DNA of 64,000 nucleotides from an uncultured Verrucomicrobia subdivision 3 bacterium. GTDB taxonomy: Bacteria > Verrucomicrobiota > Verrucomicrobiia > Limisphaerales > UBA11358. The notes under the pieces are model-generated. The model did no database searches and had not been told where the DNA came from. It saw nothing but the letters and a program-made list of their open reading frames with translations. Location: positions 1 through 64,000 of the forward strand of contig CAIXUZ010000050.1 in NCBI GenBank assembly GCA_903922735.1, in the 5' to 3' direction. Shown here piece by piece: positions 33,727 to 43,396 of the stretch. Numbering within the stretch: the first letter of the stretch is position 1; each line of letters begins with the position of its first letter. Made by a program: the position numbers and the translations under genes.

Positions 33727-34974
33727 ATGAATCGCAAGCCCTCCATGCTGGTTGTCTTCCTGACCGTCTTTATTGACCTCATCGGCTTCGGCATCGTCGT
33801 GCCGCTGGTGCCCATGTATAGCCGTCATTACGGTGCGGACGGCTGGCTCATCGGCACCATCATCGCTTCGTTTTCGGCGATGCAATTCATCTTCTCGCCC
33901 ATCTGGGGCAAACTTTCCGACCGGCACGGCCGCCGCCCGATTCTGCTCATCAGCACGGCCGGGGCGGCACTGTCGTATGTGCTGTTCGCCATCGGTTCCG
34001 GCTTTGAAAATCACTCCCTTGCGCTGGGCGCGCTGCTGGTTTCCCGCATCTTTGCCGGCGCGTGCGGCGGCAATATCACCGTCGCGCAGGCTTACATCGC
34101 CGACATCACGCCCCCGGAGAACCGCTCCAAACGCATGGGGCTGATCGGCATGGCCTTCGGCCTCGGCTTCATCTTCGGCCCCGCCATCAGCGGCATCGCC
34201 TTGAAATTTGGCGGCGCCACCGCCCCCGGCTGGGCGGCGGCGGCCTTGTGCGCGCTGAATTTTTTCCTCGCCTATTTCATTCTGGCCGAGAGCCTCAAGC
34301 CGGATTCCATTCAGGCCGCCAACCGTCCGCATCTGGCCCAATGGGGTCACACTCTGGCGCAGCCCAAGATCGGCTTGCTCGTCTTGATTTTCTTCCTCGC
34401 CACCTTCGCCTTCAGCTGCTTTGAAAGCACTTTGCCGCTGCTCGTCAGCGACAGTTTTAATCTGGGCATTACCGTGGATGAAACCATGCCCGCAACGACG
34501 GTTATCTCGCTGTTTGTTTTTTGCGGGATCATCGGTGCCATTATTCAGGGCGGCTTGATCGGGCGGCTGGTGAAAATGCTGGGAGAACCCAAGTTGATCG
34601 CCTTGAGTCTGCTGCTGACCGGCATCGCGCTGGCTGTGCTGCCCTTCATCAAGGGCGATGGCCCGTTGAAATGGTCGTCCGTCTTGCACGCCGCCGATGG
34701 TCCGTGGATCAAAATGCTGCTGGCGCTGGCCTTGCTCTCGATCGGCTCCGCGCTCACGCGGGCGCCGCTGTTTGGGCTGCTGTCCAATCTCGCTCCCGCC
34801 AGCGAGCAGGGGGCCACCATCGGCATCGCGCAAAGCGCCGGTGCCTTGGCGCGCATCGTGGGTCCGCTGTTCGCCGCGTCGCTTTACTTTCATTCGGCGG
34901 TGCTGCCCTACGTCATCTGCGGAGCGGTTTCGCTCATCGCCGCGCTGCTGGCCGCGCTGCGCCTGACGAAATAA
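33727..34974 (+). CDS. MFS transporter, TetA-like
   Basis: The 415-aa protein has 12 predicted membrane segments. It carries the loop 2-3 MFS signature GKLSDRHGRRPILL and a start MLVVFLTVFIDLIGFGIVVPLVP typical of the Tet/TCR drug-efflux branch. The second half repeats the fold (GLIGRLVKMLGEPK). Substrate specificity cannot be inferred; similar genes are often annotated tetracycline resistance without evidence. It converges with the HupE gene and has its own terminator-like hairpins. Confidence 0.85.
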   Translation: MNRKPSMLVVFLTVFIDLIGFGIVVPLVPMYSRHYGADGWLIGTIIASFSAMQFIFSPIWGKLSDRHGRRPILLISTAGAALSYVLFAIGSGFENHSLALGALLVSRIFAGACGGNITVAQAYIADITPPENRSKRMGLIGMAFGLGFIFGPAISGIALKFGGATAPGWAAAALCALNFFLAYFILAESLKPDSIQAANRPHLAQWGHTLAQPKIGLLVLIFFLATFAFSCFESTLPLLVSDSFNLGITVDETMPATTVISLFVFCGIIGAIIQGGLIGRLVKMLGEPKLIALSLLLTGIALAVLPFIKGDGPLKWSSVLHAADGPWIKMLLALALLSIGSALTRAPLFGLLSNLAPASEQGATIGIAQSAGALARIVGPLFAASLYFHSAVLPYVICGAVSLIAALLAALRLTK

Positions 34975-35011
34975 ATAAATTCGAAGCTGCGGGTGGTTTG
35001 AAAAAGAGAGC

Positions 35012-35074
35012 GGCGAACCGGCTTTTTCACACCCGGTTTTCGCCAATTCGCCGCCTTGCCGTTCACGAGAACGG
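35012..35074. terminator. Hairpins between convergent MFS and HupE genes
   Basis: GGCGAA-CCGG (35012-35021) pairs with CCGG-TT-TTCGCC (35033-35044) with a two-base bulge. A second stem, CCGTTC (35059-35064) with GAACGG (35069-35074), follows. Either could end transcription from one side. Confidence 0.5.
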
Positions 35075-35096
35075 AAGTTCTATTGTTTGGTGATTC

Positions 35097-36269
35097 TCAC
35101 CTGGAAAAGAATTGTTCGTGCATTGCCACCATCAAGTAATAAGCCCCGCAAACCGCGATGGCTCCCGAACCACAGCGGAGCCAGATGGCGGAAAAACTGC
35201 TTTTCCATTTGTGCCGGCTCAACTTCAATAGGCCGAACAATGGTAAAACGACCGTTTGGTGTCCGATTTCCACGCCCAGACTGAATGCGCCGAGCGCAAT
35301 CCAGATGCCGATGGATGGCAATCCCGCCATCGCATCCAGTAAACCGCCGGCAAAACCCAGCCCGTGAATCAGCCCGAAGCCAAATGCCACCGCGAGGCGG
35401 GCAGGGGAATGAGCGCGATCCGGCCAAAAAATGTTTTCCACCGCCACAAACACGATGCTCAACGCGATGACCGGCTCAACGACGAATGCCGGCAGCCGGA
35501 TGATGTCGAAGACCGACAATGCCAGCGTCAAGGTGTGAGCCGATGTGAACGCGGCGATGACCTTGAACATTTCCAGAAAGTTTCGGGTGGCCAGCACGAG
35601 CGCCGCAATGAATAGCAGATGATCGTAGCCGGTAAGGATGTGCCGGATGCCATGCCAGAGGTAGGCGCCGAATGTGCGCCAGTTGCCGTTTGCGAGCGGC
35701 GGGTTCCTGGTGGCAGAACTCGCGGGCCAGCCCGTGGCCACACTCACGGGCTGCTGGCTTGGTAGCAGCCAGGCATTGACCAAATCAGTCTCCCGGCTTT
35801 TCATCCGCAAGACATAATTCACACTCCAGGCCGAGCCGGCCGCGTAAGGACATTCCTTGAGCATGTCGTGATACAATGTCAGTTCCGCCGGCGGCAAACC
35901 GGTCAGCGGATATTCGAGTTCATATTGGCAAAATGTATTTTCCGCCTGATCAAATTCCGTCGGCAGCGTCAGGCCGATCACCTGGCCGGCTAGACTGTTG
36001 GTGGCCGCCCATATGAAAAGGTGTTTAAGCACATAATCGCGATGATGGTCCGCCGCTCCCTTCAATACTTTCATGTCCTCTCCGTCGAAAGAGCTTGGGT
36101 CAACCTTTTGGGCCACCATGATTTCCCGAAGCGAAACATCCACTGCGACATGCACACGCCCGGTTTCAACCTGAACCCACAGCGCATCCTGCAGCATCGG
36201 ATGGGCGCTCGCCGCGAGCTGGATGACCAGCGCGAGGTAGCAGGCTGTAAATCGTGCGCGCATGATCAT
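35097..36269 (-). CDS. HupE/UreJ-type membrane protein
   Basis: The 390-aa protein has a signal peptide and an exported N-terminal domain (about 20-200). A HupE/UreJ_2-type membrane region follows with the conserved His/Asp motif HGIRHILTGYDHLLF, FTSAHTLTL, VEPVIALSIVFVAVEN, GLIHGLGFAGGL and GVEIGHQTVV. HupE/UreJ relatives are nickel or cobalt permeases; for this exported-domain form the metal is unproven. ATG 36269 overlaps the stop of the upstream YHYH gene (ATGA), so the pair is translationally coupled. It is the last gene of the minus-strand block. Confidence 0.85.
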   Translation of the reverse strand: MIMRARFTACYLALVIQLAASAHPMLQDALWVQVETGRVHVAVDVSLREIMVAQKVDPSSFDGEDMKVLKGAADHHRDYVLKHLFIWAATNSLAGQVIGLTLPTEFDQAENTFCQYELEYPLTGLPPAELTLYHDMLKECPYAAGSAWSVNYVLRMKSRETDLVNAWLLPSQQPVSVATGWPASSATRNPPLANGNWRTFGAYLWHGIRHILTGYDHLLFIAALVLATRNFLEMFKVIAAFTSAHTLTLALSVFDIIRLPAFVVEPVIALSIVFVAVENIFWPDRAHSPARLAVAFGFGLIHGLGFAGGLLDAMAGLPSIGIWIALGAFSLGVEIGHQTVVLPLFGLLKLSRHKWKSSFSAIWLRCGSGAIAVCGAYYLMVAMHEQFFSR

Positions 36270-37606
36270 GCGCCCGGAGGTTGCGGATAAATTGCTTTCC
36301 ACTCCCTGCCGCCACTCGTGATTTCCTTTGGCCAGGCGCCACCCTTTTCCACGGCCGGACCACATGAAACAAATTTTCCGCTAGTGGGCGCGACGAAAGC
36401 CGGGGTCGCTTCCGCTGAATTGTTTTTCCGCTCTAGATTGGCCGGCGGCCGATTCGGCGGGGGGCGGTTTCCGTCGGGGCGTGCGCCATTGAGTCGTGCG
36501 CCATTATCATTCCGCCCGTCGCCGGCCCGATTGGTCTGAACCAGCGTCGTGCCGTCGGCGTTGGCATAGGTGAATACCCAGCTTCCGTTCCCGCTGGTCG
36601 CGTAGTTCACCGCTGCCGGCCTTCCATTTACAACATATTTGAGGGAGATGGATTTTTCATCCGGCGATTTTGTGAATCCGATAATCGCCGCCCCGCGCAA
36701 CGGCGCTCCTGCGCCGCGAAAGTGCTGCGCCCGTGGCTGCGGGTCGACCTGTTGACCCGCCTCGGTGACTTCACCGTGAAAGCCGCCGTTGACGTACGGA
36801 TATTTTGTTGAGGCGTGGTAGTGGTAACCTTGGCTGTCCGTCGTATGGCCATTGAAGGCGTCGAGTCCGGCCGGCGGCAATCCGTCCGGTTCCGTCAGCC
36901 CGAAAATCGGATAGCCGTCGAGCGCATAGGCGATGGGCAGTGATTTGCCGACGATGCTTTGCAGGTGCAGCGGGGCGGCATGGTAATGATAATCATCCGC
37001 CCGCCCGCAATGGCCGCCCCATTGGTCCAGCTCACCGATTTGAGCGGAGATTTCGCCGCGATTGTTTTGCGGGTTGAAAATTGGAATGCCGTTGGCGGCG
37101 ATGGCAATGGCTCCGCGCAGAAAGTGATTTTTGATCGTCTGGGGCTGGGCGGCAGGAATCGGTGCGAGCGGAAGCCGCCACGCATTGTCGCCGAAATACG
37201 GTTGCGGCAACGGGACTTGCTGTTGCCAGGCCGTGATGCCCACCATCATGTTGTGGGCGGGCAGGCCACCGCTTTCGATGTAGAGAAAGGAATTGTCCCA
37301 CCGCACCTTCACGCGCGGCGCAAACACTTCGAACGCTTTTGCCTGTGCTGGCTTTTGGGCGCTCGCGGCTGCGCCGGTTGCTTGACTCCGGCTTGGGCGC
37401 GTGTCGGCTTGAGCCAGGAGAAACCATTTTGGCGTTACGGTTTCCGGAGGGCGCACTGCCCAGTCGTAGTGCGAATGCGCTGCATCGCCGTTCAAGTCGT
37501 GTGGTGATGCGACGACCTCAAATGCCAATAGAATCCCAATGGCGCAGGTAATGATTGTCATGTGACTGGAGCGCATGCTGCTCATGTTTCTAGAATCCGT
37601 TGTCAT
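36266..37606 (-). CDS. Secreted YHYH-domain protein
   Basis: The 446-aa product has an N-terminal hydrophobic signal (TIITCAIGILLAFEVVA) and two YHYH motifs (DDYHYHAAP near 224 and QGYHYHAST near 270) in a region LPIAYALDGYPIFG typical of the family. The His-rich motifs suggest metal binding but no function is established. The C-terminal part has an Arg/Pro/Asn-rich stretch (RPDGNRPPPNRPPANL). Several in-frame ATGs precede the signal (37606, 37585, 37576, 37561), so the exact start is open. A regulator box lies 19 nt upstream of the first. It is coupled to the HupE gene. Confidence 0.85.
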   Translation of the reverse strand: MTTDSRNMSSMRSSHMTIITCAIGILLAFEVVASPHDLNGDAAHSHYDWAVRPPETVTPKWFLLAQADTRPSRSQATGAAASAQKPAQAKAFEVFAPRVKVRWDNSFLYIESGGLPAHNMMVGITAWQQQVPLPQPYFGDNAWRLPLAPIPAAQPQTIKNHFLRGAIAIAANGIPIFNPQNNRGEISAQIGELDQWGGHCGRADDYHYHAAPLHLQSIVGKSLPIAYALDGYPIFGLTEPDGLPPAGLDAFNGHTTDSQGYHYHASTKYPYVNGGFHGEVTEAGQQVDPQPRAQHFRGAGAPLRGAAIIGFTKSPDEKSISLKYVVNGRPAAVNYATSGNGSWVFTYANADGTTLVQTNRAGDGRNDNGARLNGARPDGNRPPPNRPPANLERKNNSAEATPAFVAPTSGKFVSCGPAVEKGGAWPKEITSGGREWKAIYPQPPGA

Positions 37607-37624
37607 GATTTCAAGCTACGTCAA

Positions 37625-37646
37625 TTTACCTTAAGGCAAGGTTAAG
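37625..37646 (-). promoter_or_regulatory. Direct-repeat box upstream of the YHYH-HupE pair
   Basis: On the minus strand CTTAAC, then after 5 nt CTTAAGG, with 11 nt from start to start. The same layout occurs at 43314, 55585 and 55640. A TAGCTT ten nt after CTTAAGG could be the -10 element, so the box would take the place of the -35. Confidence 0.65.
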
Positions 37647-37706
37647 AATTATCATCAACGGACTTGTTTTATAAATTTATTAGCATCAATGCCTGCCTGG
37701 CGCTCG

Positions 37707-39716
37707 TTACTTGGGTGCAGTAGTGCAAATAGGATCATTGGCCAAGGCGGCGGATTTCTGTGCCGTCAATGCCGCCGGCACGTTTCCGGTTAGGTCGGAG
37801 TTGAGCGGCATTTTCACGCGGTAAAATCCAGGCGACTGCGCCAGCCGCGCGGGGTTGGTTTCCACGAAACTCGCCAGCGAGCCGGGACTGGTCACGGTGG
37901 TGACATCGTTCCAGCTGGGGTTGGTGATGTTAGTGGCAAATTGCAGGGCGTAGGTTGTGCCCGTGGTGGCTTTGAAGCTGATGGTGGCGTTCGTTGCGCC
38001 CAGCCGGGTGAAGTTGGTGATGATCAGGTTCTCGGTTTGATTGTTCACCACGATGAACTGTCCCATCATGCCGCCATCCTCGTGGTTCAAGAAATGGCAG
38101 TGGAACATGAACGGGTTCGATCCGCTCGCAAAATCGTCGAATTTGGCGATGACGCTCACCGATTCCGTGCGCGGCACATAGACGGTGTCTTTCCAGCCGG
38201 ATTCATAAGGGGCATTCGTTCCGGTCGTCGTGACCTGGGTGCCGCTGCGGGCAACGATGTAGAATTTCACGTCGTGGATGTGCAGCGAGTGGCTGAACAC
38301 GTTCCCGGCGGCGATGGTCCACATTTGCGTGCTGTTCAGTGAAATCGTGAAATTGTTTGAATAGGCACTATACGTCTTGTTGTTGAAAGTGAAACCCGGC
38401 GTGGCGCCGTTGCCGCCGGTCACGGTGATGGTGTTTGTGCTCGAGGCGTCCGAGCGTCTCCAATACGTGTTCGTGACCAGCGTCAGTGGCAGGTTGGTGA
38501 TGGCATTAGCCGTCCGGTTGGTGCCGACGATGATGTGCAGCAGGGTGAAATTGGTGTGGTTCAGCCAGCCGCTGTTTTCAGGGCCATCCGCGCCATTAGG
38601 CACGCGGGCTTCCGCTTCCACGCCGGGAAAGCCGGCTTCCGGTCCCGGTGTCGGTTGAAGCAAGCCGCTGATTTCGCCATTGAACGCCTTCAAATCCATC
38701 GTCGACCCGGGCGGATTGGTGGTAAGGTCCAGCAAAATTTCCACGCGTTCGCCGACCATCATCTTTATGCGCGCAACCGGCACGGGGGCGTTTAAAAGCC
38801 CCTGGTCGTTGCCGATGACGTAATAGATACCGTTCGTCGAGGCCGTGACGCTGTTGCTGAAGCCGAGATTGTAGCCGCGTTGGATTTCGCCGTTGAGCAG
38901 GCGCAGGCGCACCATTTGCGGCGGCAGCACGACCTGCGCGTTGTAGGTTCCATTCACCAAGGCAATGTCACCATAGTTGTCCCGCGACGAAGTGCTGCCG
39001 TCGCTCTGTGTATATTGGCCGACGGCGAACTGGTTTCCAGGTTTGATGCCGTTATAAGCGTTGGTCAGGAATCGGCGGCTCGTCAAGACCAGTGGTACGT
39101 CATCCACGCCATAAGTCCGCGGCAATGGCAGCGATGCCTCCGCCGCGTCCTTGACGATGATGAATCCGCCTGCACCGTAGGTGAGCTGGCTCTGCGTGGT
39201 CATGTGCAGATGCGGATGATACCAATAAGTCGCCGCGCGGTTCAGCATTGTGAAAGACGGTGACCATACGGTTTTCGTGGCGATGGGCTGGTGCGGGCCG
39301 CCATCCATGATCGCGGGAATATGTAGCCCATGCCAATGCACCGTGGTGGCTTCCGGCAGGTTATTCGTCACGTTGATCCGCACGTAATCACTGTTGCTCA
39401 TGATGAGCGTCGGCCCCCAGAATGGCATCCCGTTGTAGCCGTAAGTGACCGTCGGTGCGCCGTTCGAGTAGATGTTCAGCGGCGGATTGGTGAGAGCCCA
39501 GAACTGCTTGTTCGTTTGCCCCAGCCAGAGATTGAATGTCGTGCCCGTGAGGGCCGGTGGAATGGTGAGGTCATTATAAACAACTGCGGAATTAACGGTG
39601 GCCGTCATTACGAGCAGGGCAAAGCCGCTACACCTTGCAATGATGGCTCTCATTGTGTTTTTCTTTAGGCTCATCATCACACCGATTACTTTAATGAGCG
39701 ATGAAGTTATCTTCAT
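37707..39716 (-). CDS. Secreted three-domain multicopper oxidase
   Basis: The 669-aa product has the four copper-ligand clusters of laccase-type enzymes: HWHGLHIP, YHPHLHM, HSLHIHDVKF, and HCHFLNHEDGGMM, where the His-Cys-His and terminal Met fit a type 1 site with methionine axial ligand. An N-terminal signal is present. Several Met lie ahead of it (MRAIIARCSGFALLVM is the likely signal start). The C-terminal about 100 residues are an extra beta domain (ATISFKATTGTTYALQFATNIT) seen in many Verrucomicrobial exported proteins. It could oxidise phenols, metal ions or bilirubin-like compounds. It starts 3 nt after the FGE/ASST gene, so the two are co-transcribed. Confidence 0.93.
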   Translation of the reverse strand: MKITSSLIKVIGVMMSLKKNTMRAIIARCSGFALLVMTATVNSAVVYNDLTIPPALTGTTFNLWLGQTNKQFWALTNPPLNIYSNGAPTVTYGYNGMPFWGPTLIMSNSDYVRINVTNNLPEATTVHWHGLHIPAIMDGGPHQPIATKTVWSPSFTMLNRAATYWYHPHLHMTTQSQLTYGAGGFIIVKDAAEASLPLPRTYGVDDVPLVLTSRRFLTNAYNGIKPGNQFAVGQYTQSDGSTSSRDNYGDIALVNGTYNAQVVLPPQMVRLRLLNGEIQRGYNLGFSNSVTASTNGIYYVIGNDQGLLNAPVPVARIKMMVGERVEILLDLTTNPPGSTMDLKAFNGEISGLLQPTPGPEAGFPGVEAEARVPNGADGPENSGWLNHTNFTLLHIIVGTNRTANAITNLPLTLVTNTYWRRSDASSTNTITVTGGNGATPGFTFNNKTYSAYSNNFTISLNSTQMWTIAAGNVFSHSLHIHDVKFYIVARSGTQVTTTGTNAPYESGWKDTVYVPRTESVSVIAKFDDFASGSNPFMFHCHFLNHEDGGMMGQFIVVNNQTENLIITNFTRLGATNATISFKATTGTTYALQFATNITNPSWNDVTTVTSPGSLASFVETNPARLAQSPGFYRVKMPLNSDLTGNVPAALTAQKSAALANDPICTTAPK

Positions 39717-39719
39717 GGA

Positions 39720-42700
39720 TTATCGCGTCGCTTTGATCCGGTAGAACAGATTCGCGCCACCATTGCCGCCCGTATGGATTAGGTTGTTGGTAATGCTCGT
39801 CGGCGGGATATTCGTGAAAATGGCGGTCCATTGATTAGTGGTGAGCGAGGGGGAGCATTCAAGATACTGCCACGCGTTGTTGCCGCCGATCCAGGTGAGA
39901 TTCACATTGCCGCCGGTAACCTGCAGACCGGTGATGGCCAGCCGCGAGGCGGCATTCGTGGGATTCAGGTCGGCGAGGTAGTTTTGCAGCGTGGTGTTGC
40001 CGTTGGCATTGATGAGCTTTGCCACGGATGCCAGCGTGGGGTCGAATCCGTAGGCGATGGCCCAGCCATCGGGAATGCCGTTGGTGGCGGAGGACCAGAC
40101 GTTGGGGTCGAGACCGTATTGATACTCCTGAAGATCGGTCAGGCCGTTGCCGGAATGACTGCTTGTGGCGTTCACGGCGGAAAGGCTGCCGAAATGGGAG
40201 CGAACCCAGACATCCGGCAGGCCGAGGCCGACCGTGTCGGTCGCGGCCCCGGTGTAAGTCTCAATGGATCCGCGCGGCGTGAGGTCTTTTCCGGCGAATC
40301 CGGCGAAGTTGGTCGGGTAGCGGTGGACCTTGAAAACTTCATTCATCGTTTGCAGCGGAAAATTCGGGTTGCTATTCGGGTCGAAGGGGATGGTGCTGCC
40401 CTGCGCGTATGGCGTTGCGGCTGACGGATTGACGTATTGCCAGACAGTCTGGCGGTTGGTCGTGACTTCAAAGAGCGTGCCCCGGACGCCGAAGGTGATG
40501 AGCGTGTTGCCGTTCAGCTCGCGCTCCACGCCGCCAATGTCCGCGCCGTAGAAATTGGTGGCGGGGCTGTTGGTATAAACCCAAAAGTAATTCGTAGGGC
40601 CGAAATAGACGTTGCTCGCACCGGCATAGAAGCCGTTGGCGTTCACCGGTGGAACGATTTCGTCAATGGAGGTGTAGCAGGCGGAAGCCGGACTGACACG
40701 GCCAATGCCGTTGTCGTGGATCAGAATGTGGCCCGCGCCGGGGCAGTTGCTGGGAACCCATGTCGCGCAATGCTGCTGCCAGAGCATTTCTTTGTGGGTG
40801 GAGTCAGTGAGATTACACGTTGCGGGATTACCCCAGCGGTAAAGCAAGTCGCCGCCTTTTCCGTATTTGCCGCCAGTATGACCGGCCGCTTGGATGGTCG
40901 TGGTGCTATGGTCAATGACCCAAACCTCGGATTGGTTGCGGGAGCTGATAAGGATCTGGTCGAATTGCGGGTTGTAATCAATCCCGTTGAAGTGGTTCCA
41001 GAACTGCTGGAGATTGCCGGCATTGGCGTTGATGAGTTCAACGTGATTGCTGACCACGCCGTAGTTTGCCTTCGTCGCATCGTAATCCTGGATGAGATGA
41101 TCCATGACATGCCATTCCCAGACAATGGTTCCGTTGGTCGTGCCGTCTTTTGCGTCCGGACGAACCTCGATAATGTAGTCGGGCAATAGAAAACCGCCGT
41201 CAGTCCTGACGGCGAGGTCGGTTTGCGCATTGGTTCTGAAACCGGCGGCAAGGAGATCTGCGAGATATTTCTTCTCGCAGGCGATCATGAGCACATTGCC
41301 ATTGGGCAACTGAGCGAGGTCGTGGTGGGTCATGTTGGTGGTGGTATTCAGTTCAAAGCACCAGACCAGATTGTTTTGCCAGTCCCTTTCCTCAAGCCGG
41401 CCGCCCTCGCCGCCGCCGGTGTTCAGCTTGGACTGGGCCCCCACGGAACAAGTGCGCAGCAGATGTCCCTCCGGCGTCAGATAATCACCGCGCCCCGGAT
41501 TATACGAACTGGTCCACTGGTGGACATACTGGCCGCTGTTGTTTACCAAATAGGTTTTATTGCCCTGCATTGGCGACATCAGCGTGTAGCCGGGGCTGGC
41601 ATTGGTGGAATTGAGAAACAGGCCGACCGTCTGTGAAATCTTTTCCGGCCGCATCACGCGGAAACCGGTCTGACTCCACTGACCGTTCGGATCACCCGGC
41701 GGACCGCCGCCAAGAAAATAGGATGGGTCCCGATTGGAGACGCGGGCGTGGCCGTAGTCGTAGTCGTTTGCGGAATTACCGTTCCACCAGGTGCCGCCCC
41801 GCAGGCAGCGATAGGCAACAGCGCCGGGTGCGCTGTTGCTGGGAAAAAGATCCGACTGTGCGTAGGTCGGCCCGGGTGGATTCGTGACGATGTTGTTGTT
41901 CGTGCAATAGGCATAGTAAGTGTTCATATACCAGTCGTTGCACCATTCCCAGACGTTGCCGCCCATGTCGTAGAGTCCGTAGGGATTCGAACCATCGCTG
42001 GTCTGGTACGTGAGCTGATTGCCGGGCCAGTTATAAGCGGACTTCAACCGCAGTGCGCCATTGTAAAAGCCCACCGGCGTCGTGCAGGGATAATCGTTGG
42101 TGGATTCGAATGGATCGTAGGAGTTTTCCCAGTTGGCGAACGTGCCGTCGGCATTGGTGTTCATGCCCCACGGGAACATGACATAAGGATTCGTCTGCCC
42201 GCCGTGCGCAGCGTATTCCCATTCCGCCTCGGTCGGCAGGCGGAATCCGTTCTTGGAGAAATCCACATCGCCGTTGGTGGTGTTGTAACACGAATCGAAA
42301 CCGCCTTGCTGGCTGAGCCAGTTGCAATACGCGATGGCGCCGAACCAGCGCACGCTCGTGACCGGATGCAGGTCGCGGCTGTTTAGGACGGTGAAGGAAT
42401 TGTTTTGAAACTGGATGCGGCTGGAGGACGAGGCGTCGTGCGTGTAGAAAAAGACATTCGTGCCGCCGGCGGCGTAAACGATGTTCGTGCGGACTTCGAT
42501 CAGTCCGTTCGTTATCGCATTATTGAGATAATCGCAATACTCGCGGCACGTGGTCGGTGTAATGGCCATGTAAAGCGGCGAGATGTAGACGTTGTGAACC
42601 GGGATTTCGTCCGTGTAATGCTTGAGGTCAATGTATTCAAATTGGTCGCCCATCAGACAATTGCCGCCCGGAATCCGCACGAACTGGGCGCTGAAAGGGA

Positions 42701-43301
42701 TGATGACATTTGTCGTGCCGAACGTGACCGTGAGCGTGATCTGGTCGAGCCAGATACGCGCGTTCGCCGCGCCGCCGCTGAATTGAAATTGAAGCAATAG
42801 GTTGCTGACTAGATCCGCGGGCTGAAGCGTGTAAGTGTAATTGCGCCAGGTGTGATTCGTGCCGGAAGTTTCGCTTAAGCGTGCCGTGAAGCCCCCGCCG
42901 GAATTGATCAGCAATGCCCAGCCATTGTTGTTGGTCAGACCGGTGGTGTTGAGGTAAAAGCTGAGCGAGCCGCTCGTGCCGCGCGCATCAATCCCCAGCG
43001 TCGTGATGATGGAGCTTTCGGCCAGATTGGTGGTGCCTGTCTTGAATGACAACCCGTTGGTATGGCCGCTGCCATAGTTAGCGTTTGAATTTTGCTCGAA
43101 AGGATTGCTTAAGCCGTTGGTAAAAACTATCCATGCGTTGTCACAGCCGCCGCCCGTCCAGGGTTTTTGCGGGTTTGTCCCCATGGTTTCCGAGAACACG
43201 ACTGCGTTGGTCGTTGCTGCTGTGGTACGCCAAACATCAATCACACCCAAGGCCAGCGCGGCCAAAAAGGTTATAGTGATACGGCGCATGCTCATGGCCA
43301 C
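39720..43301 (-). CDS. Secreted fusion: FGE-fold domain plus arylsulfotransferase-type beta-propeller
   Basis: The 1193-aa protein has a signal (TITFLAALALGVIDVW), an N-terminal jelly-roll-like binding domain (40-195), an FGE-sulfatase-fold domain (about 200-555: RLPTEAEWEYAAHG, GNVWEWCNDW, LRGGTWWNG) and an arylsulfotransferase_2-type domain (about 565-1010: HHDLAQLPNG, NGIDYNP, SSRNQSEVW, HDNG). A C-terminal Thr-rich linker-type domain follows. In FGE the two catalytic Cys follow RGGS/T; here the stretch RGGTWWNGNSANDYDYG has none. The sulfotransferase motif QHDA appears as QHCATW. Start may be GTG 43301 or ATG 43289. It combines, in one chain, homologues of the separate genes at 53707 and 51971. 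Confidence 0.85.
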   Translation of the reverse strand: MAMSMRRITITFLAALALGVIDVWRTTAATTNAVVFSETMGTNPQKPWTGGGCDNAWIVFTNGLSNPFEQNSNANYGSGHTNGLSFKTGTTNLAESSIITTLGIDARGTSGSLSFYLNTTGLTNNNGWALLINSGGGFTARLSETSGTNHTWRNYTYTLQPADLVSNLLLQFQFSGGAANARIWLDQITLTVTFGTTNVIIPFSAQFVRIPGGNCLMGDQFEYIDLKHYTDEIPVHNVYISPLYMAITPTTCREYCDYLNNAITNGLIEVRTNIVYAAGGTNVFFYTHDASSSSRIQFQNNSFTVLNSRDLHPVTSVRWFGAIAYCNWLSQQGGFDSCYNTTNGDVDFSKNGFRLPTEAEWEYAAHGGQTNPYVMFPWGMNTNADGTFANWENSYDPFESTNDYPCTTPVGFYNGALRLKSAYNWPGNQLTYQTSDGSNPYGLYDMGGNVWEWCNDWYMNTYYAYCTNNNIVTNPPGPTYAQSDLFPSNSAPGAVAYRCLRGGTWWNGNSANDYDYGHARVSNRDPSYFLGGGPPGDPNGQWSQTGFRVMRPEKISQTVGLFLNSTNASPGYTLMSPMQGNKTYLVNNSGQYVHQWTSSYNPGRGDYLTPEGHLLRTCSVGAQSKLNTGGGEGGRLEERDWQNNLVWCFELNTTTNMTHHDLAQLPNGNVLMIACEKKYLADLLAAGFRTNAQTDLAVRTDGGFLLPDYIIEVRPDAKDGTTNGTIVWEWHVMDHLIQDYDATKANYGVVSNHVELINANAGNLQQFWNHFNGIDYNPQFDQILISSRNQSEVWVIDHSTTTIQAAGHTGGKYGKGGDLLYRWGNPATCNLTDSTHKEMLWQQHCATWVPSNCPGAGHILIHDNGIGRVSPASACYTSIDEIVPPVNANGFYAGASNVYFGPTNYFWVYTNSPATNFYGADIGGVERELNGNTLITFGVRGTLFEVTTNRQTVWQYVNPSAATPYAQGSTIPFDPNSNPNFPLQTMNEVFKVHRYPTNFAGFAGKDLTPRGSIETYTGAATDTVGLGLPDVWVRSHFGSLSAVNATSSHSGNGLTDLQEYQYGLDPNVWSSATNGIPDGWAIAYGFDPTLASVAKLINANGNTTLQNYLADLNPTNAASRLAITGLQVTGGNVNLTWIGGNNAWQYLECSPSLTTNQWTAIFTNIPPTSITNNLIHTGGNGGANLFYRIKATR

Positions 43302-43313
43302 AATGTATGCAAA

Positions 43314-43335
43314 GTAACCTTAAGCTGGCATTAAG
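43314..43335 (-). promoter_or_regulatory. Direct-repeat box upstream of the FGE/ASST fusion gene
   Basis: Minus strand CTTAAT, 5 nt, CTTAAGG with an 11-nt period. A TACATT ten nt downstream would serve as -10, giving a transcript that begins at or near the start codon. Confidence 0.7.
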
Positions 43336-43396
43336 CCGGAACGCCATATTCTTTCACCGCGAATCACAGCCTCATTCCGAAGCGTTGATATAACGG

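Noticed and set aside
33727..34974. Naming the MFS gene tetracycline resistance
   Set aside because: Only the general TetA-like branch can be recognised; nothing in the sequence or neighbours (no tetR) points to tetracycline.
41980..41995. Word resembling a tRNA T-loop (gattcgaacc)
   Set aside because: It lies within the FGE/ASST gene and no cloverleaf can be built around it. No other tRNA candidate was found in the window.
39720..43301. Calling the FGE-fold proteins formylglycine-generating enzymes that activate the neighbouring sulfatases
   Set aside because: The active-site cysteine pair is absent in both proteins, so the function cannot be claimed although the fold and neighbourhood invite it.
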